A stretch of DNA of 64,000 bases from an uncultured Clostridium sp. (lineage in GTDB: Bacteria > Bacillota > Clostridia > Clostridiales > Clostridiaceae). Below, in pieces: positions 46,349 to 55,567 of this stretch (within the stretch, counting starts at the first letter, position 1; every line of letters begins with the position of its first letter). The position numbers and the translations under genes were made by a program. Below the pieces are notes generated by a model. It was not told the DNA's origin. It saw nothing but the letters and a program-made list of their open reading frames with translations, and made no database searches. The stretch is taken from contig CAKVEW010000006.1 of the NCBI GenBank assembly GCA_934746015.1, positions 62,001 to 126,000 on the forward strand. Reading direction: 5' to 3'.

Positions 46349-48151
46349 TTAGTTTATCTCTTTATCTAGCATATCTAGCAATTCATTAAATCTTTCTATT
46401 GTTGCTTCTAGAGGCTTAGAAGTAGTCATATCAACTCCAGCATTCTTTAGAATTTCTATTGGGTAATCACTTCCACCACTCTTTAAGAAATTAATGTACT
46501 TTGGAACTGCATCTTCCTTACCTTCAAGAATTGCTTTTGCAAAAGCAGAAGCTGCTGCATATCCTGTTGCATATTGATAAACATAAAAATCTGAATAGAA
46601 ATGTGGTATTCTTGCCCATTCTATATCTATTTCATTGTCAACTACCATATCTGGACCAAAATACTTAACATTTAGATCATGCCAAGCCTTATTATAATCT
46701 TCAGCTGTTAAAGGAATTCCCTTTTCTAAAGACTCATGAGTATAAAGTTCAAACTCTGCAAACATTAATTGTCTGAATACTGTAGTTCTTATTTGTTCTA
46801 ATTCCTGATTTATTAAAAATAACTTTTTATTTTTATCTTCTTCTTTATTTATTAAATAATGAATTAATAGTGCTTCGTTAGTAGTTGATGCTACTTCTGC
46901 ACAGAACAAAGTATAGCCTGCATAAATATATGGTTGTTCTTTTCTTGAATAATAAGAATGTATTGAATGTCCCATTTCATGTGCTAAGGTTGAAACATCA
47001 TTCAATTCATAATTATAATTTAAAAGAACATATGGCATGGTTTTATATCCACCCCAAGAGTAAGCTCCACCTCTTTTACCTTTATTTTGATAAATATCTA
47101 TCCATCCATTTTGAACTCCAGATTTGAATATATCTAAATATTCATTTCCTAAAGGATTTAAGCCTTCAATAACCATATCTACAGCCTTGTTAAATTCTAT
47201 ATGTTCCTTAGGTATTTCAATAACTGGAACATATAAGTCATACATATGCATTTCATTAAGTCCTAATAATTTTTTCTTTAATGAAACATATCTATGAAGA
47301 GACTTTAAATTTTCATCAATAGTATTAACTGCATTCTTATATACTTCAACTGGTATATCATTTGGTTTAAGAGAGGATTCAAGAGCTGAATTATACTTTC
47401 TTATTTTTGCACCGAAATTAAAGTTTTTAATTGAACTACTTAATGTTGTTGCAAAAGTGTTTTCTAAATCCTTATATCTGCCAAATAAAGCTTCAAAAGC
47501 TTCTTTTCTAACCTTTCTGTCCTTACTCTTTATAAATGAAGAATAATTACCTTCAGTAAGTTCAACTTTTTCTCCATCTTCATCTATAATATCACCAAAC
47601 TTCATATCTGCATTAGTTAACATATTATGAATAGATGATGGAGCATCTAAGCAATCAGAAACTGAAGCTAAAAGTTCTTCTTCTGACTTACTTAATATAT
47701 GTGGTTTTTCTTTTAAGATATCTTCAAACATGAACTTATAAGTTTTAAGTTCTTCATTATTATTTATTATATCTCTTATAAGACTTTCATCTTGGCTAAG
47801 TATTTCTGGAACAAAATAAGCTGTATAAGAAGCATATTCAGCCATATATGCATCTACTTTATTCATCATAGCTTGATATTTAGAATTTGAAGTATCTTCA
47901 TCACATTTTAAATGTGCATAAATATGTACAGTTTCAGCCTTAATTCCTAAATCTACATACTTATCTAAAAAAGCTTTTATATTTTCTTTATTATTTAATT
48001 TACCTTCAAAATCCTTAAGAGATGGGGCTTCTTCTTTTAGATTTTTAAAAGCTTCCTCCCATTCACTATCACTATTAAATATCTTATCTAATTTCCATTT
48101 ATATTTATCTTCTATTTCTTCTCTTTTTTTCAACACCTTTAAATCACTCAT
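46349..48151 (-). CDS. pepF: Oligoendopeptidase F
   Basis: A 600-residue M3-family zinc metallopeptidase with the zinc site H391-E392-M-G-H395 in STLAHEMGHSIHSYYS, followed by the PYIYAGYTLFCAEVASTTNE helix that supplies the third ligand. Length is typical of PepF. It degrades oligopeptides of about 7-17 residues in the cytoplasm. The start has AGGAGAG; the preceding gene's stop is 28 bases away, so they may be cotranscribed. Confidence 0.95.
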   Translation of the reverse strand: MSDLKVLKKREEIEDKYKWKLDKIFNSDSEWEEAFKNLKEEAPSLKDFEGKLNNKENIKAFLDKYVDLGIKAETVHIYAHLKCDEDTSNSKYQAMMNKVDAYMAEYASYTAYFVPEILSQDESLIRDIINNNEELKTYKFMFEDILKEKPHILSKSEEELLASVSDCLDAPSSIHNMLTNADMKFGDIIDEDGEKVELTEGNYSSFIKSKDRKVRKEAFEALFGRYKDLENTFATTLSSSIKNFNFGAKIRKYNSALESSLKPNDIPVEVYKNAVNTIDENLKSLHRYVSLKKKLLGLNEMHMYDLYVPVIEIPKEHIEFNKAVDMVIEGLNPLGNEYLDIFKSGVQNGWIDIYQNKGKRGGAYSWGGYKTMPYVLLNYNYELNDVSTLAHEMGHSIHSYYSRKEQPYIYAGYTLFCAEVASTTNEALLIHYLINKEEDKNKKLFLINQELEQIRTTVFRQLMFAEFELYTHESLEKGIPLTAEDYNKAWHDLNVKYFGPDMVVDNEIDIEWARIPHFYSDFYVYQYATGYAAASAFAKAILEGKEDAVPKYINFLKSGGSDYPIEILKNAGVDMTTSKPLEATIERFNELLDMLDKEIN

Positions 48152-48179
48152 AATCTACGCCTAAAATAGGCTCTCCTTT

Positions 48180-48578
48180 CTAAATATATTCTTCTTCTTT
48201 TCCTTCAATATCCTTGAACACATCTTCCATAGATGATTCTATTAAGCTTACGCACTTAGTTATTCTTTCTTTCATAAACTCATAATCATCTACATAATTA
48301 AATTTAATTAAGAAAGTTGGATTATATTCATCTAATACGTCTTCTATCTCAAATTCTTCCTTAATAAAAGTTTCATAATTAAATAAATCGTATATAGCTG
48401 AGTATTCCCATTCTTCTACATCTTTATTTGTATCAAACAATAAATTAACTTCTCCATTTATAACAAATAATTTTTTTACAAATAAAGCTCCTTCAGAAAC
48501 TTGAAAACTTCCTAATTCTTTTGTTACAAATCCTGTATCCTTATCCTTTTCCATTAAAACTAAGCTCGAAAAATCCAT
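48180..48578 (-). CDS. Small acidic protein of unknown function
   Basis: A 132-residue acidic protein (MDFSSLVLMEKDKDTGFVTK; then EGALFVKKLFVINGEVNLLF and a helical C-terminus with MKERITKCVSLIESSMED). I do not recognise a characterised family; it may belong to a conserved clostridial DUF. It has no signal peptide or membrane segment. GGAGG precedes the start, and pepF follows closely on the same strand. Confidence 0.75.
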   Translation of the reverse strand: MDFSSLVLMEKDKDTGFVTKELGSFQVSEGALFVKKLFVINGEVNLLFDTNKDVEEWEYSAIYDLFNYETFIKEEFEIEDVLDEYNPTFLIKFNYVDDYEFMKERITKCVSLIESSMEDVFKDIEGKEEEYI

Positions 48579-48728
48579 TTATATATCCTCCAAATCTTCA
48601 CTTTTGTATTCTTATTTATATTATATGTTTTATTCATATTATATAGCAATATATGTATTTATTCTATGTGTCAAATTATATTATTTAGTAAATAATACTT
48701 AATATATTATTATCATATAAAAAGTAAT

Positions 48729-48749
48729 TATTGCAAATCATTTGCATTA
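48729..48749. promoter_or_regulatory. Zur/Fur-family operator upstream of the zinc transporter
   Basis: A palindrome TGCAAAT-C-ATTTGCA (48732-48746) with outer TA/TA bases fits the 7-1-7 inverted repeat of Fur-family operators. It overlaps the transporter's -35 and spacer, so binding would block transcription. A Fur-family regulator is encoded just after the transporter. Confidence 0.7.
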
Positions 48750-48760
48750 TCATATATAAT
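48731..48760 (+). promoter_or_regulatory. Promoter of the zinc-type ABC transporter
   Basis: TTGCAA (48731-48736), 18 bases, TATAAT (48755-48760), about 30 bases upstream of the start codon. The operator at 48732-48746 covers it. Confidence 0.6.
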
Positions 48761-48788
48761 TAGTCTAGAATATTTAGGAGATGATTTA

Positions 48789-49436
48789 ATGATTGATATA
48801 AAAAACCTATGTTTTTCATATACAAATAAACCACCATACATACTTGATGATATTAGTTTAAACCTACCTCAAGGAATTTATTTATCTATAGTAGGTGAAA
48901 ATGGAAGTTGTAAAACAACATTAATAAAATTAATTTTAGGATTACTAAAACCAACCTCTGGAAGTATTGAAATTAGTTCAAATTCTATAGGATATGTTCC
49001 TCAAAGATTAGATTCATTTAACTCTCAATTTCCAATTACAGTTAAAGAGGTTTTATCTTGCCACAAAAAGACATTAAAAAATAACTCAATTGATATAGAT
49101 TCAATTCTTAAAGATGTTAATATGTTAGATTTTAAAAACAGACTTTTAGGAATGTTATCTGGCGGTCAGCAACAAAGGGTTTTAATTGCCCGTGCTTTAA
49201 TGGGAAATCCTGATATAATTATATTAGACGAACCTTCAACAGGTGTTGATGAAAATAACCAAAAAGAAATATATAATATTTTAAGAAAACTAAATAAAGA
49301 AGATAAAAAAACAATAATATCAATAGAACATAATCTAGATATAGCAATAAACAACTCAACTCATATTCTTAAAATTGAAAATGCTAGTACAAGATTATTT
49401 ACTGTTAATGAATTTAAAGAATATAAAAAAAAATAG
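48789..49436 (+). CDS. znuC: Metal ABC transporter ATPase (ZnuC-like)
   Basis: A 215-residue ABC ATPase with Walker A GENGSCKTT (Cys for Gly in the loop), signature LSGGQQQRVLIARAL and Walker B IIILDEPSTGVD. Sequence and context (a permease of the ZnuB/MntB family next) put it in the zinc/manganese/iron chelate importer family. Zinc is inferred from the Zur-like operator. The substrate-binding protein gene is not adjacent. Confidence 0.85.
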   Translation: MIDIKNLCFSYTNKPPYILDDISLNLPQGIYLSIVGENGSCKTTLIKLILGLLKPTSGSIEISSNSIGYVPQRLDSFNSQFPITVKEVLSCHKKTLKNNSIDIDSILKDVNMLDFKNRLLGMLSGGQQQRVLIARALMGNPDIIILDEPSTGVDENNQKEIYNILRKLNKEDKKTIISIEHNLDIAINNSTHILKIENASTRLFTVNEFKEYKKK

Positions 49437-49471
49437 TTTTAAAGATTAATTATTAAGAAAGGTTAGATTAT

Positions 49472-50269
49472 ATGTTTCAATTACCATTTATGCAAAATGC
49501 TTTTATGGCAGGCTTAATGATATCTATTCTTTGTCCTTTCATAGGACTTTTTTTAGTACTTAGGCGATATTCCATGATAGGAGATACCCTATCTCACTCC
49601 TCCTTTGCTGGAGTTGCCATTGGATTAGTTATTGGTGTTAATCCATTAATAACAGCTTTTTTATTTACAACTTTATGTGCAATAATTATAGAATTATTAA
49701 GAGAATATTATAAAAAATATGCTGAATTGGTTATGTCTTTAGTACTAACCTTCAGCTTAGGTATAGCCATTGTATTAATTAGCAGTGGTAAAGCTTCTGC
49801 TAAAGTTAATTCATTCTTGTTCGGTAGTATTCTAACAGTTTCTTCCGAAGATATACTTTTAATATTAATAGTTGGTATGATTTGCTTATTCACTTTAATA
49901 TTCTTATATAATAAGCTTATATATATAACTTTTGATGAAGAAGGGGCTAAAACTTCTGGAATAAAGGTTAAGCTTATTAATTACATTTTCACAATATTAG
50001 TTGGTGCAACTATTTCAATGTCCATTAGAGTTATGGGGATATTAGTAATATCATCTATTATGATAGTTCCAGTTGCTACAGCTATGCAGCTAAAAAAAGG
50101 ATTTAAAACTACTCTTTTATCCGCTATAGGATTTGGAATATTCGATATTATGGTAGGCCTCGGTTTATCTTATTATATTAATAGTGCTCCAGGTGGTACA
50201 ATTGCTCTTACATCAGTATTTACTTTAATACTAGTAATAATTCTAGAAAAATTTATTAGTTCAAGATAA
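49472..50269 (+). CDS. znuB: Metal ABC transporter permease (ZnuB-like)
   Basis: A 265-residue permease of the ABC-3 family, with about eight membrane helices, the conserved LRRYSMIGDTLSHSSFAGVA and DEEGAKTSGIKVKLINYIF. It forms the membrane channel with the ATPase encoded 36 bases upstream. No solute-binding protein follows; a terminator does. A distant binding protein must be assumed. Confidence 0.88.
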   Translation: MFQLPFMQNAFMAGLMISILCPFIGLFLVLRRYSMIGDTLSHSSFAGVAIGLVIGVNPLITAFLFTTLCAIIIELLREYYKKYAELVMSLVLTFSLGIAIVLISSGKASAKVNSFLFGSILTVSSEDILLILIVGMICLFTLIFLYNKLIYITFDEEGAKTSGIKVKLINYIFTILVGATISMSIRVMGILVISSIMIVPVATAMQLKKGFKTTLLSAIGFGIFDIMVGLGLSYYINSAPGGTIALTSVFTLILVIILEKFISSR

Positions 50270-50310
50270 AATAAGGTGTATTTTCTATCAAAAGAAAATA
50301 CACCTTATTT
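50270..50310. terminator. Bidirectional terminator between znuB and the Fur-family gene
   Basis: AATAAGGTGTATTTTC and GAAAATACACCTTATT around an eight-base loop, T-rich outside both arms. Both convergent genes stop within a few bases of it. Confidence 0.9.
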
Positions 50311-50311
50311 C

Positions 50312-50722
50312 TTATTTAAATTTTTTGCAGTCATCACATATACCATTTAACTCTAACTTATGCTTTGTTAAACTAAAGCCTACCTTTGCTTTAATAGCTT
50401 CTTCTATTTCTTCCATTGGACATGGAATTTCAACACATTTATGACATATATCACATTGTAAAATATGCTTATGATTCTCCTTTTTTAACACATATATTGC
50501 AGGGCCATCTATATTTATTTTCTTTATTACATCTTTTTCTTCTAATATTTCTAATGTTCTATATATAGTACTTAAATTTAAGTTATTATTTTGCTTTTTA
50601 CATTCAGTATATATACTTTCTGCAGAAAGCCCTTTATCTGAAGCACTAATTATATTTAAAATTGAAATTCTTCCTGCTGTGATTCTAATTCCCTTTTCCT
50701 TTAAATAATTTTTCCAGATCAT
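50312..50722 (-). CDS. Fur-family metal-responsive repressor, probable Zur
   Basis: A 136-residue Fur-family protein: winged-helix domain (IRITAGRISILNIISAS; LNLSTIYRTLEILEEKDVI), a HKHILQCDICHKC metal motif and two CxxC pairs (CDIC, CDDC) that form the structural zinc site. It could be Zur, Fur or PerR; adjacency to a zinc-type transporter with a matching palindrome favours Zur. It is convergent with znuB. Confidence 0.83.
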   Translation of the reverse strand: MIWKNYLKEKGIRITAGRISILNIISASDKGLSAESIYTECKKQNNNLNLSTIYRTLEILEEKDVIKKINIDGPAIYVLKKENHKHILQCDICHKCVEIPCPMEEIEEAIKAKVGFSLTKHKLELNGICDDCKKFK

Positions 50723-50789
50723 TTTATTCTCCTAACGCTATAACCTTTATATAATTATATCACTATTATTCAAGTTATTAAATAAAAAA

Positions 50790-50857
50790 GGAGCTAAATA
50801 TTATATTCCTTGTGACCTCCTTTTCCTCCAAGTCACCATCATATAATATTTAGTTTC
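50790..50857 (-). repeat. 3'-end palindromic repeat, copy C (also a terminator)
   Basis: The best-preserved copy: CTAAATATTATAT (50793-50805) and its exact inverse ATATAATATTTAG (50841-50853) enclose an inner GTGACTT/AGGTCAC stem on the minus strand. A T-run follows the GGAGC end. It lies about 45 bases 3' of the mntP-like stop codon. Confidence 0.65.
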
Positions 50858-50899
50858 TTCAAATTTTAGGAAATTATAACCATATAAAATGATAGAGAA

Positions 50900-51454
50900 T
50901 TAAAAGAATATCATTTCAAGTCCAAGACCTAATAAAATCAATCCACCTAATATATCTGCATATTTACATATAAAATCTACTCTTCTAGCATATCTACATA
51001 GGAAAAATCCCGTAGTACATAAAAATAATGTAATAAGGCCAACTAGCACAGCATCAACAAATATCAAAATTTGATTTACTTCATAAAAAGCTGTAAATCC
51101 TACTACTAAAGCATCAACACTAACAGACATACCTAAAATAATATACATAGATTTTTTTATTAGTATTGAATCATCTTTATCACTATTCTTAAATGCTGAA
51201 ACTATCATTATAAGACCTATGAATGAAATTATAATTCCACCTATTGAACTGGGTATGGAAATTATATATGTATCAAAGAATCTACCAGTTATTCCACCTA
51301 AAAATAAAAAAACAAATTGAAAAAAAGCAAATGATAGTATAAACCTTATTTTATTTCTTTTTACTAAGTATGGATTTATTCCAAGACTAACAGTTAGTCC
51401 TAAAGCATCCATAGACATTGCTATACCTATTAATATTACATCTTTTAGTTCCAT
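50900..51454 (-). CDS. mntP: MntP-type manganese efflux pump
   Basis: A 184-residue protein with six membrane helices and the family's internal repeat: MSMDALGLTVSLG (first) and MSVSVDALVVGFTAF (second), each with its key Asp. MntP exports Mn2+. No yybP-ykoY riboswitch is seen in the upstream 150 bases. It ends before the copy-C repeat. Confidence 0.88.
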   Translation of the reverse strand: MELKDVILIGIAMSMDALGLTVSLGINPYLVKRNKIRFILSFAFFQFVFLFLGGITGRFFDTYIISIPSSIGGIIISFIGLIMIVSAFKNSDKDDSILIKKSMYIILGMSVSVDALVVGFTAFYEVNQILIFVDAVLVGLITLFLCTTGFFLCRYARRVDFICKYADILGGLILLGLGLEMIFF

Positions 51455-51555
51455 CTTATTATAATACCTCCAAATATTATATTCTATACCAATTTATAAA
51501 GTATAGTATTTATGTATATTTTTTAAAATAAGTACTTTTATTAAAATAAAAAATG

Positions 51556-51583
51556 TTGTATATTATTAAATAGAGTATATTAT
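51556..51583 (+). promoter_or_regulatory. Candidate promoter of the phosphofructokinase gene
   Basis: TTGTAT (51556-51561), 16 bases, TATTAT (51578-51583), about 50 bases before the start codon. Confidence 0.4.
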
Positions 51584-51632
51584 ATTTTAAATAGCATATA
51601 TTATTATGTTTTTTATAAAGGAGAGAAACTTA

Positions 51633-52850
51633 ATGGCAAATTGTATAATAGCACAATCTGGTGGTCCAACATCCGTAATTAATTCTAGTGTTGTAGGTTT
51701 ATTGCAGGCGAACAAAGATATCAAAGCCTTTAATAAAGTATATGCAGGTTTAAATGGTATAGAAGGAATTTTAAATGGAAACATTATAGACTTATCTTCT
51801 TTTTCTGACAGTGAAATTAACAAATTTAGATATACACCTTCTTCTGGGCTTGGTTCTTGTAGATATAAGATGAAAAATATAGAAGAGTCTACTGAAGAAT
51901 ATGATAAACTTTTAGATATATTAAAAGCAAATGAAATAAAAGCATTTTTCTATGTTGGTGGAAATGATTCTATGGATACTATTGCAAAACTAGGAAAATA
52001 TGCTAAAGAAAATAATATAGATATTAAATTTATAGGAATTCCTAAAACCATTGATAATGATTTAATGTATACAGATCATACTCCTGGTTTTGGTAGTGCA
52101 GCAAAATTTATAGCAACTACAGCTCTTGAAACATATCTAGATTCTTCAGTTTACATAAATAATGGTATATTTATACTAGAAACAATGGGAAGAGACACTG
52201 GATGGTTAGCTGCTTCTGCTTGTATTGCTAGACTTAATAATAAGCCTATTGCAGACTTCATATATTTACCTGAAGTTGCCTTTAATATAGAAGAATTCCT
52301 TTTAGATGTAAGAAAGAGATTTGAAGAAAATAACAAAGTTTTTATAGTAGTTTCTGAAGGTCTTAAGAATTCTGAAGGACAATTTATTACAGAAATTAAG
52401 AGTCACGCTCACGATAATTTTGGGCATGCTCAATTAGGCGGAGTTGGAGCTTACCTTAAAAACTTAATTATATCATCTGGAATAACAAATAGAGTTAAAT
52501 CTTTAGAACTTGGTATATTACAAAGATGTGCAATTCATTGTGCATCAGATATGGATTTACAAGAAGCCTTTGAGGTAGGATATTCAGCATTAAAATTTGC
52601 TTTAGAAGGCCATAGTGGATATATGGTTTCTATTCAAAGAGATTCAATTTCACCTTATAAGACTTCACATACCTTAATAGAAGCTTCTAAAATTGCTAAT
52701 AACGTTAAGTATTTTCCTAAGGAATTAATTAATGAGAAAGGTAATCATATTAAGGAAGAGGCTTTAGATTACTTTTTACCACTAATTTCAGGATCTCCAT
52801 CCCTAGTAATAGAAAATCATTTACCAGAATTCAAAATCATAGAAAAATAA
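51633..52850 (+). CDS. PPi-type 6-phosphofructokinase
   Basis: A 405-residue PFK of the longer clostridial group. The phosphoryl-donor loop reads GGNDS (109-113) and the substrate loop PKTIDND, with Lys138. Both are marks of pyrophosphate-dependent enzymes; ATP enzymes have GGDGS and PGTIDND. The Asn111 where many PPi enzymes have Asp is a variant. ATG 51633 has AAGGAG nine bases upstream and is preferred over an ATG at 51606. The gene is single, with its own terminator. Confidence 0.85.
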   Translation: MANCIIAQSGGPTSVINSSVVGLLQANKDIKAFNKVYAGLNGIEGILNGNIIDLSSFSDSEINKFRYTPSSGLGSCRYKMKNIEESTEEYDKLLDILKANEIKAFFYVGGNDSMDTIAKLGKYAKENNIDIKFIGIPKTIDNDLMYTDHTPGFGSAAKFIATTALETYLDSSVYINNGIFILETMGRDTGWLAASACIARLNNKPIADFIYLPEVAFNIEEFLLDVRKRFEENNKVFIVVSEGLKNSEGQFITEIKSHAHDNFGHAQLGGVGAYLKNLIISSGITNRVKSLELGILQRCAIHCASDMDLQEAFEVGYSALKFALEGHSGYMVSIQRDSISPYKTSHTLIEASKIANNVKYFPKELINEKGNHIKEEALDYFLPLISGSPSLVIENHLPEFKIIEK

Positions 52851-52872
52851 ACTCCTTAGGGAGTTTTTTTCT
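52849..52872 (+). terminator. Terminator of the phosphofructokinase gene
   Basis: AAACTCC-TTA-GGGAGTTTTTTT right at the stop codon. Confidence 0.85.
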
Positions 52873-53005
52873 TCCCTAATTTTTTCATTCTTTCATTTTC
52901 ATTATTGAATATTTGCTTAGATAAAGGCCATAGAGTATAATGAAATTATTATTTTTGAAATTATGTAAATAAGTATATATACCTTATTTTAATATAGGAG
53001 GACAA

Positions 53006-54922
53006 ATGGTAGTTTTAAGTTGTAAAGATATATCAAAAAGTTACGGAATACAAGAAGTATTAAAAAATGTAACTTTTTCTATAAATGAAGGGGATAAGGT
53101 TGGTATTATAGGTGGTAACGGAGAAGGAAAATCTACCTTATTCAAAATAATATCTAAAGAAATCACTCAGGATGATGGAGAAATATTTATAGATAGAAAC
53201 AAAACTATAGGTTACTTATCTCAACATGTTGACTTAGATTTAAAAAACGCAATATATTCTGAGCTAAACTTGGTATTTAAGGATCTTTTAGATATTGAAA
53301 ATAGACTCCACACCTTAGAATTAAAAATGGCAGAACCATATGATGAAAATAATGATAGCTATCATCAAAAAGTAATTAAAGATTATACTACTCTCCAAGA
53401 CCTTTATACTAATAAAGGCGGATATACCTATAAAGGTGAAATATCAAGAGTATTAAAGGGGCTTGGCTTCTTAGAAGAAGACTTTAATAAAACTATTCAT
53501 ACATTAAGTGGAGGTCAAAAGACTAGAGTTTCTCTTTGTAAGTTGTTATTAAAAAATCCTGATATTCTTTTATTAGATGAGCCCACTAACCATTTAGATT
53601 TAGAAGCAATTGAATGGCTTGAAGAGTATTTAAAAAACTATAAAGGAACAGTTTTAGTAATTTCTCATGATAGATTTTTCTTAGATACTGTAACTAATAA
53701 TACCTTCGAAGTAATTAATGGTCATGTTAATTGTTACAATGTTCCTTATACTAAATTCTTTGAACAAAGAAAGAAAAATTATGAAAATCAATTAAAGGCT
53801 TATAATTTGCAACAAAGTGAAATAAAAAGACAAGAAGCTATAATTGAAAAATTTAGAAGCTTTAATAGAGAAAAAAGTATACGTGCAGCTGAAAGTAGAG
53901 AAAAGGCTTTAGAAAGAATGGAAAAGATAGATGCTCCAGATAAAGAAAAAGAAGCTTCTAAAATCAAATTTGAGACTTCAGTAAAAAGCGGATATGACGT
54001 TCTTCACGTTGAAAACTTATCTAAAATCTATGGTAATAATAAATTATTTTCAAACCTTAACTTAGATCTTAAAAGAGGTGAAAAAGTTGCGTTAATAGGT
54101 GAAAATGGCCGTGGTAAAACTACACTACTAAAAATAATATTAAATGAAGTTCAATCTGATAGTGGTAAAACTATTTTAGGAACAAATGTTAATTTAGGAT
54201 ATTATGATCAAGAACAATCAGATTTAAATTTAGATAAAAGCATAATAGATGAGGTTTGGGATGAATTCCCAACACTAACTACCTCTAAATTAAGAGGGGT
54301 TCTTGCTTCCTTCCTGTTTACTGGAGATGATGTTTTTAAAGTAATTAATACCTTAAGTGGTGGAGAAAAGTGTAGAATAAATTTATTAAAATTAATGCTT
54401 TCAAGGTTTAATATTTTATTACTTGATGAACCTACTAACCATTTAGATATAATGTCTAGGGAAGCTTTAGAGGATGCTTTATTAACTTACGATGGCACTT
54501 TACTAGTTATATCTCATGATAGATATTTCTTAAATAAAGTAATTAATAGAATACTTGAGTTAAACGAAGATGGAGTAAAAGAATTTTTAGGTAACTATAG
54601 CTATTATCAAGAGAAAAAAATTAATCCAAATAGATTTGAAATTCTTGAAGAATTAGCTAATGGTAAAACTAAGACTCAATTGAAGGAAGAAAAAAAGAAA
54701 AAGAAAGAACAAGAAAAAGAAGAAAAAGCTTTAAAGGTTAAAATCAAAAAAATTGAAGAAGATATAGCTAAAAATGAGGATAACTTGCTATCGCTTCAAG
54801 AACAACTTTGCCTTGAAGAAATTTATTCTAATCCAATAGAAAGTGAGAGAGTTAGTAAAGAAATTAAAACTTTAGAAGAAAAAATTACATTACTATATGA
54901 AGAATGGGAAAGCTTAGCTTAA
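53006..54922 (+). CDS. ABC-F family ATPase
   Basis: A 638-residue soluble protein with two ABC domains: Walker A GGNGEGKST and GENGRGKTT, signatures LSGGQKTRVSL and LSGGEKCRINL, and Walker B LLLDEPTNHLD in both. The inter-domain linker is helical and charged, and a lysine/glutamate coiled coil closes it (about 560-638), as in Uup/YdiF-type members. ABC-F proteins act on the ribosome, in translation quality control or antibiotic protection; which is not clear. ATG 53006 follows AGGAGG. No leader-peptide attenuator was recognised. Confidence 0.9.
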   Translation: MVVLSCKDISKSYGIQEVLKNVTFSINEGDKVGIIGGNGEGKSTLFKIISKEITQDDGEIFIDRNKTIGYLSQHVDLDLKNAIYSELNLVFKDLLDIENRLHTLELKMAEPYDENNDSYHQKVIKDYTTLQDLYTNKGGYTYKGEISRVLKGLGFLEEDFNKTIHTLSGGQKTRVSLCKLLLKNPDILLLDEPTNHLDLEAIEWLEEYLKNYKGTVLVISHDRFFLDTVTNNTFEVINGHVNCYNVPYTKFFEQRKKNYENQLKAYNLQQSEIKRQEAIIEKFRSFNREKSIRAAESREKALERMEKIDAPDKEKEASKIKFETSVKSGYDVLHVENLSKIYGNNKLFSNLNLDLKRGEKVALIGENGRGKTTLLKIILNEVQSDSGKTILGTNVNLGYYDQEQSDLNLDKSIIDEVWDEFPTLTTSKLRGVLASFLFTGDDVFKVINTLSGGEKCRINLLKLMLSRFNILLLDEPTNHLDIMSREALEDALLTYDGTLLVISHDRYFLNKVINRILELNEDGVKEFLGNYSYYQEKKINPNRFEILEELANGKTKTQLKEEKKKKKEQEKEEKALKVKIKKIEEDIAKNEDNLLSLQEQLCLEEIYSNPIESERVSKEIKTLEEKITLLYEEWESLA

Positions 54923-54942
54923 GCTCTCCCATTCTTTTTTAT
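54902..54942. terminator. Terminator between the ABC-F gene and dUTPase
   Basis: GAATGGGA with TCCCATTC and the inner AGCTTAAGCT form a stem overlapping the end of the ABC-F gene, followed by a T-run. It serves two convergent genes. Confidence 0.8.
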
Positions 54943-55385
54943 CTCCTTCCAGTAGTTCCAAATCCGCCTCTGTCTATATTGCCAAAGGATTCTACTTCTT
55001 CAAATTCTATTTCAGGCATAACTTCCATTATTCTAAATTGACCTATTTTATCACCTTTTTTTATCCATGTTCCCTTTGCTTCTATATCCATTCCTTTTAA
55101 ACAAAATACAGGCATATGCCACTGATCATTATCACCTATATAAGTATCATCTACCACTCCCAATGAGTTTGTTTGTATTATTCCCCAGCTCTTAAAAGTT
55201 GAGCTCCTTGGTGCTAGATGTCCTTCCCATCCACTTGGTAATTCTAATGCGAAACCTAGTGGTATCATTGCTCTTTCACCTTCTTTAACAAACATATCTT
55301 TATTTGCATAAACATCAATCCAATTTCCCTTAGATATTTTTTTTAATCTAGTTGCATCTTCAAAATATTTTATTCTAAGCTTCAT
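54939..55385 (-). CDS. dut: dUTP diphosphatase
   Basis: A 148-residue trimeric-type dUTPase: LAPRSSTFKSWGI (motif 2), GVVDDTYIGDNDQW (motif 3), KGDKIGQFRI (motif 4) and the C-terminal RGGFGTTG (motif 5). It converts dUTP to dUMP, limiting uracil in DNA. Length and start are standard. Confidence 0.94.
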   Translation of the reverse strand: MKLRIKYFEDATRLKKISKGNWIDVYANKDMFVKEGERAMIPLGFALELPSGWEGHLAPRSSTFKSWGIIQTNSLGVVDDTYIGDNDQWHMPVFCLKGMDIEAKGTWIKKGDKIGQFRIMEVMPEIEFEEVESFGNIDRGGFGTTGRR

Positions 55386-55478
55386 ATGTATCTTCCCTTC
55401 TGCTATCTTCTATAGTTATAATTACTAATACTATTTTAAATTAATTAAGCATAAAAATAAAGCTTATAATAATAGATA

Positions 55479-55545
55479 ATTCATAGTGTATACTGTGTAA
55501 TGCGTAATTATGGAAGAAACTCCTTTCGGAGTTTCTAAAATAAAT
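55479..55545. repeat. Dispersed intergenic repeat with GAAACTCC hairpin
   Basis: AATTCATAGTGTATACTGTG leads into GTAATTATG and the hairpin GAAACTCC-TTTC-GGAGTTTC (55516-55535). The arrangement repeats the one at 6540-6600. It lies between dut and the Cna-B-domain gene. Confidence 0.6.
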
Positions 55546-55567
55546 ATATTTATTAAGTTATTAGATA

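Noticed and set aside
51455-51605. Possible manganese riboswitch (yybP-ykoY) upstream of mntP
   Set aside because: None of the conserved loop sequence is visible; the region holds a phosphofructokinase promoter candidate instead.
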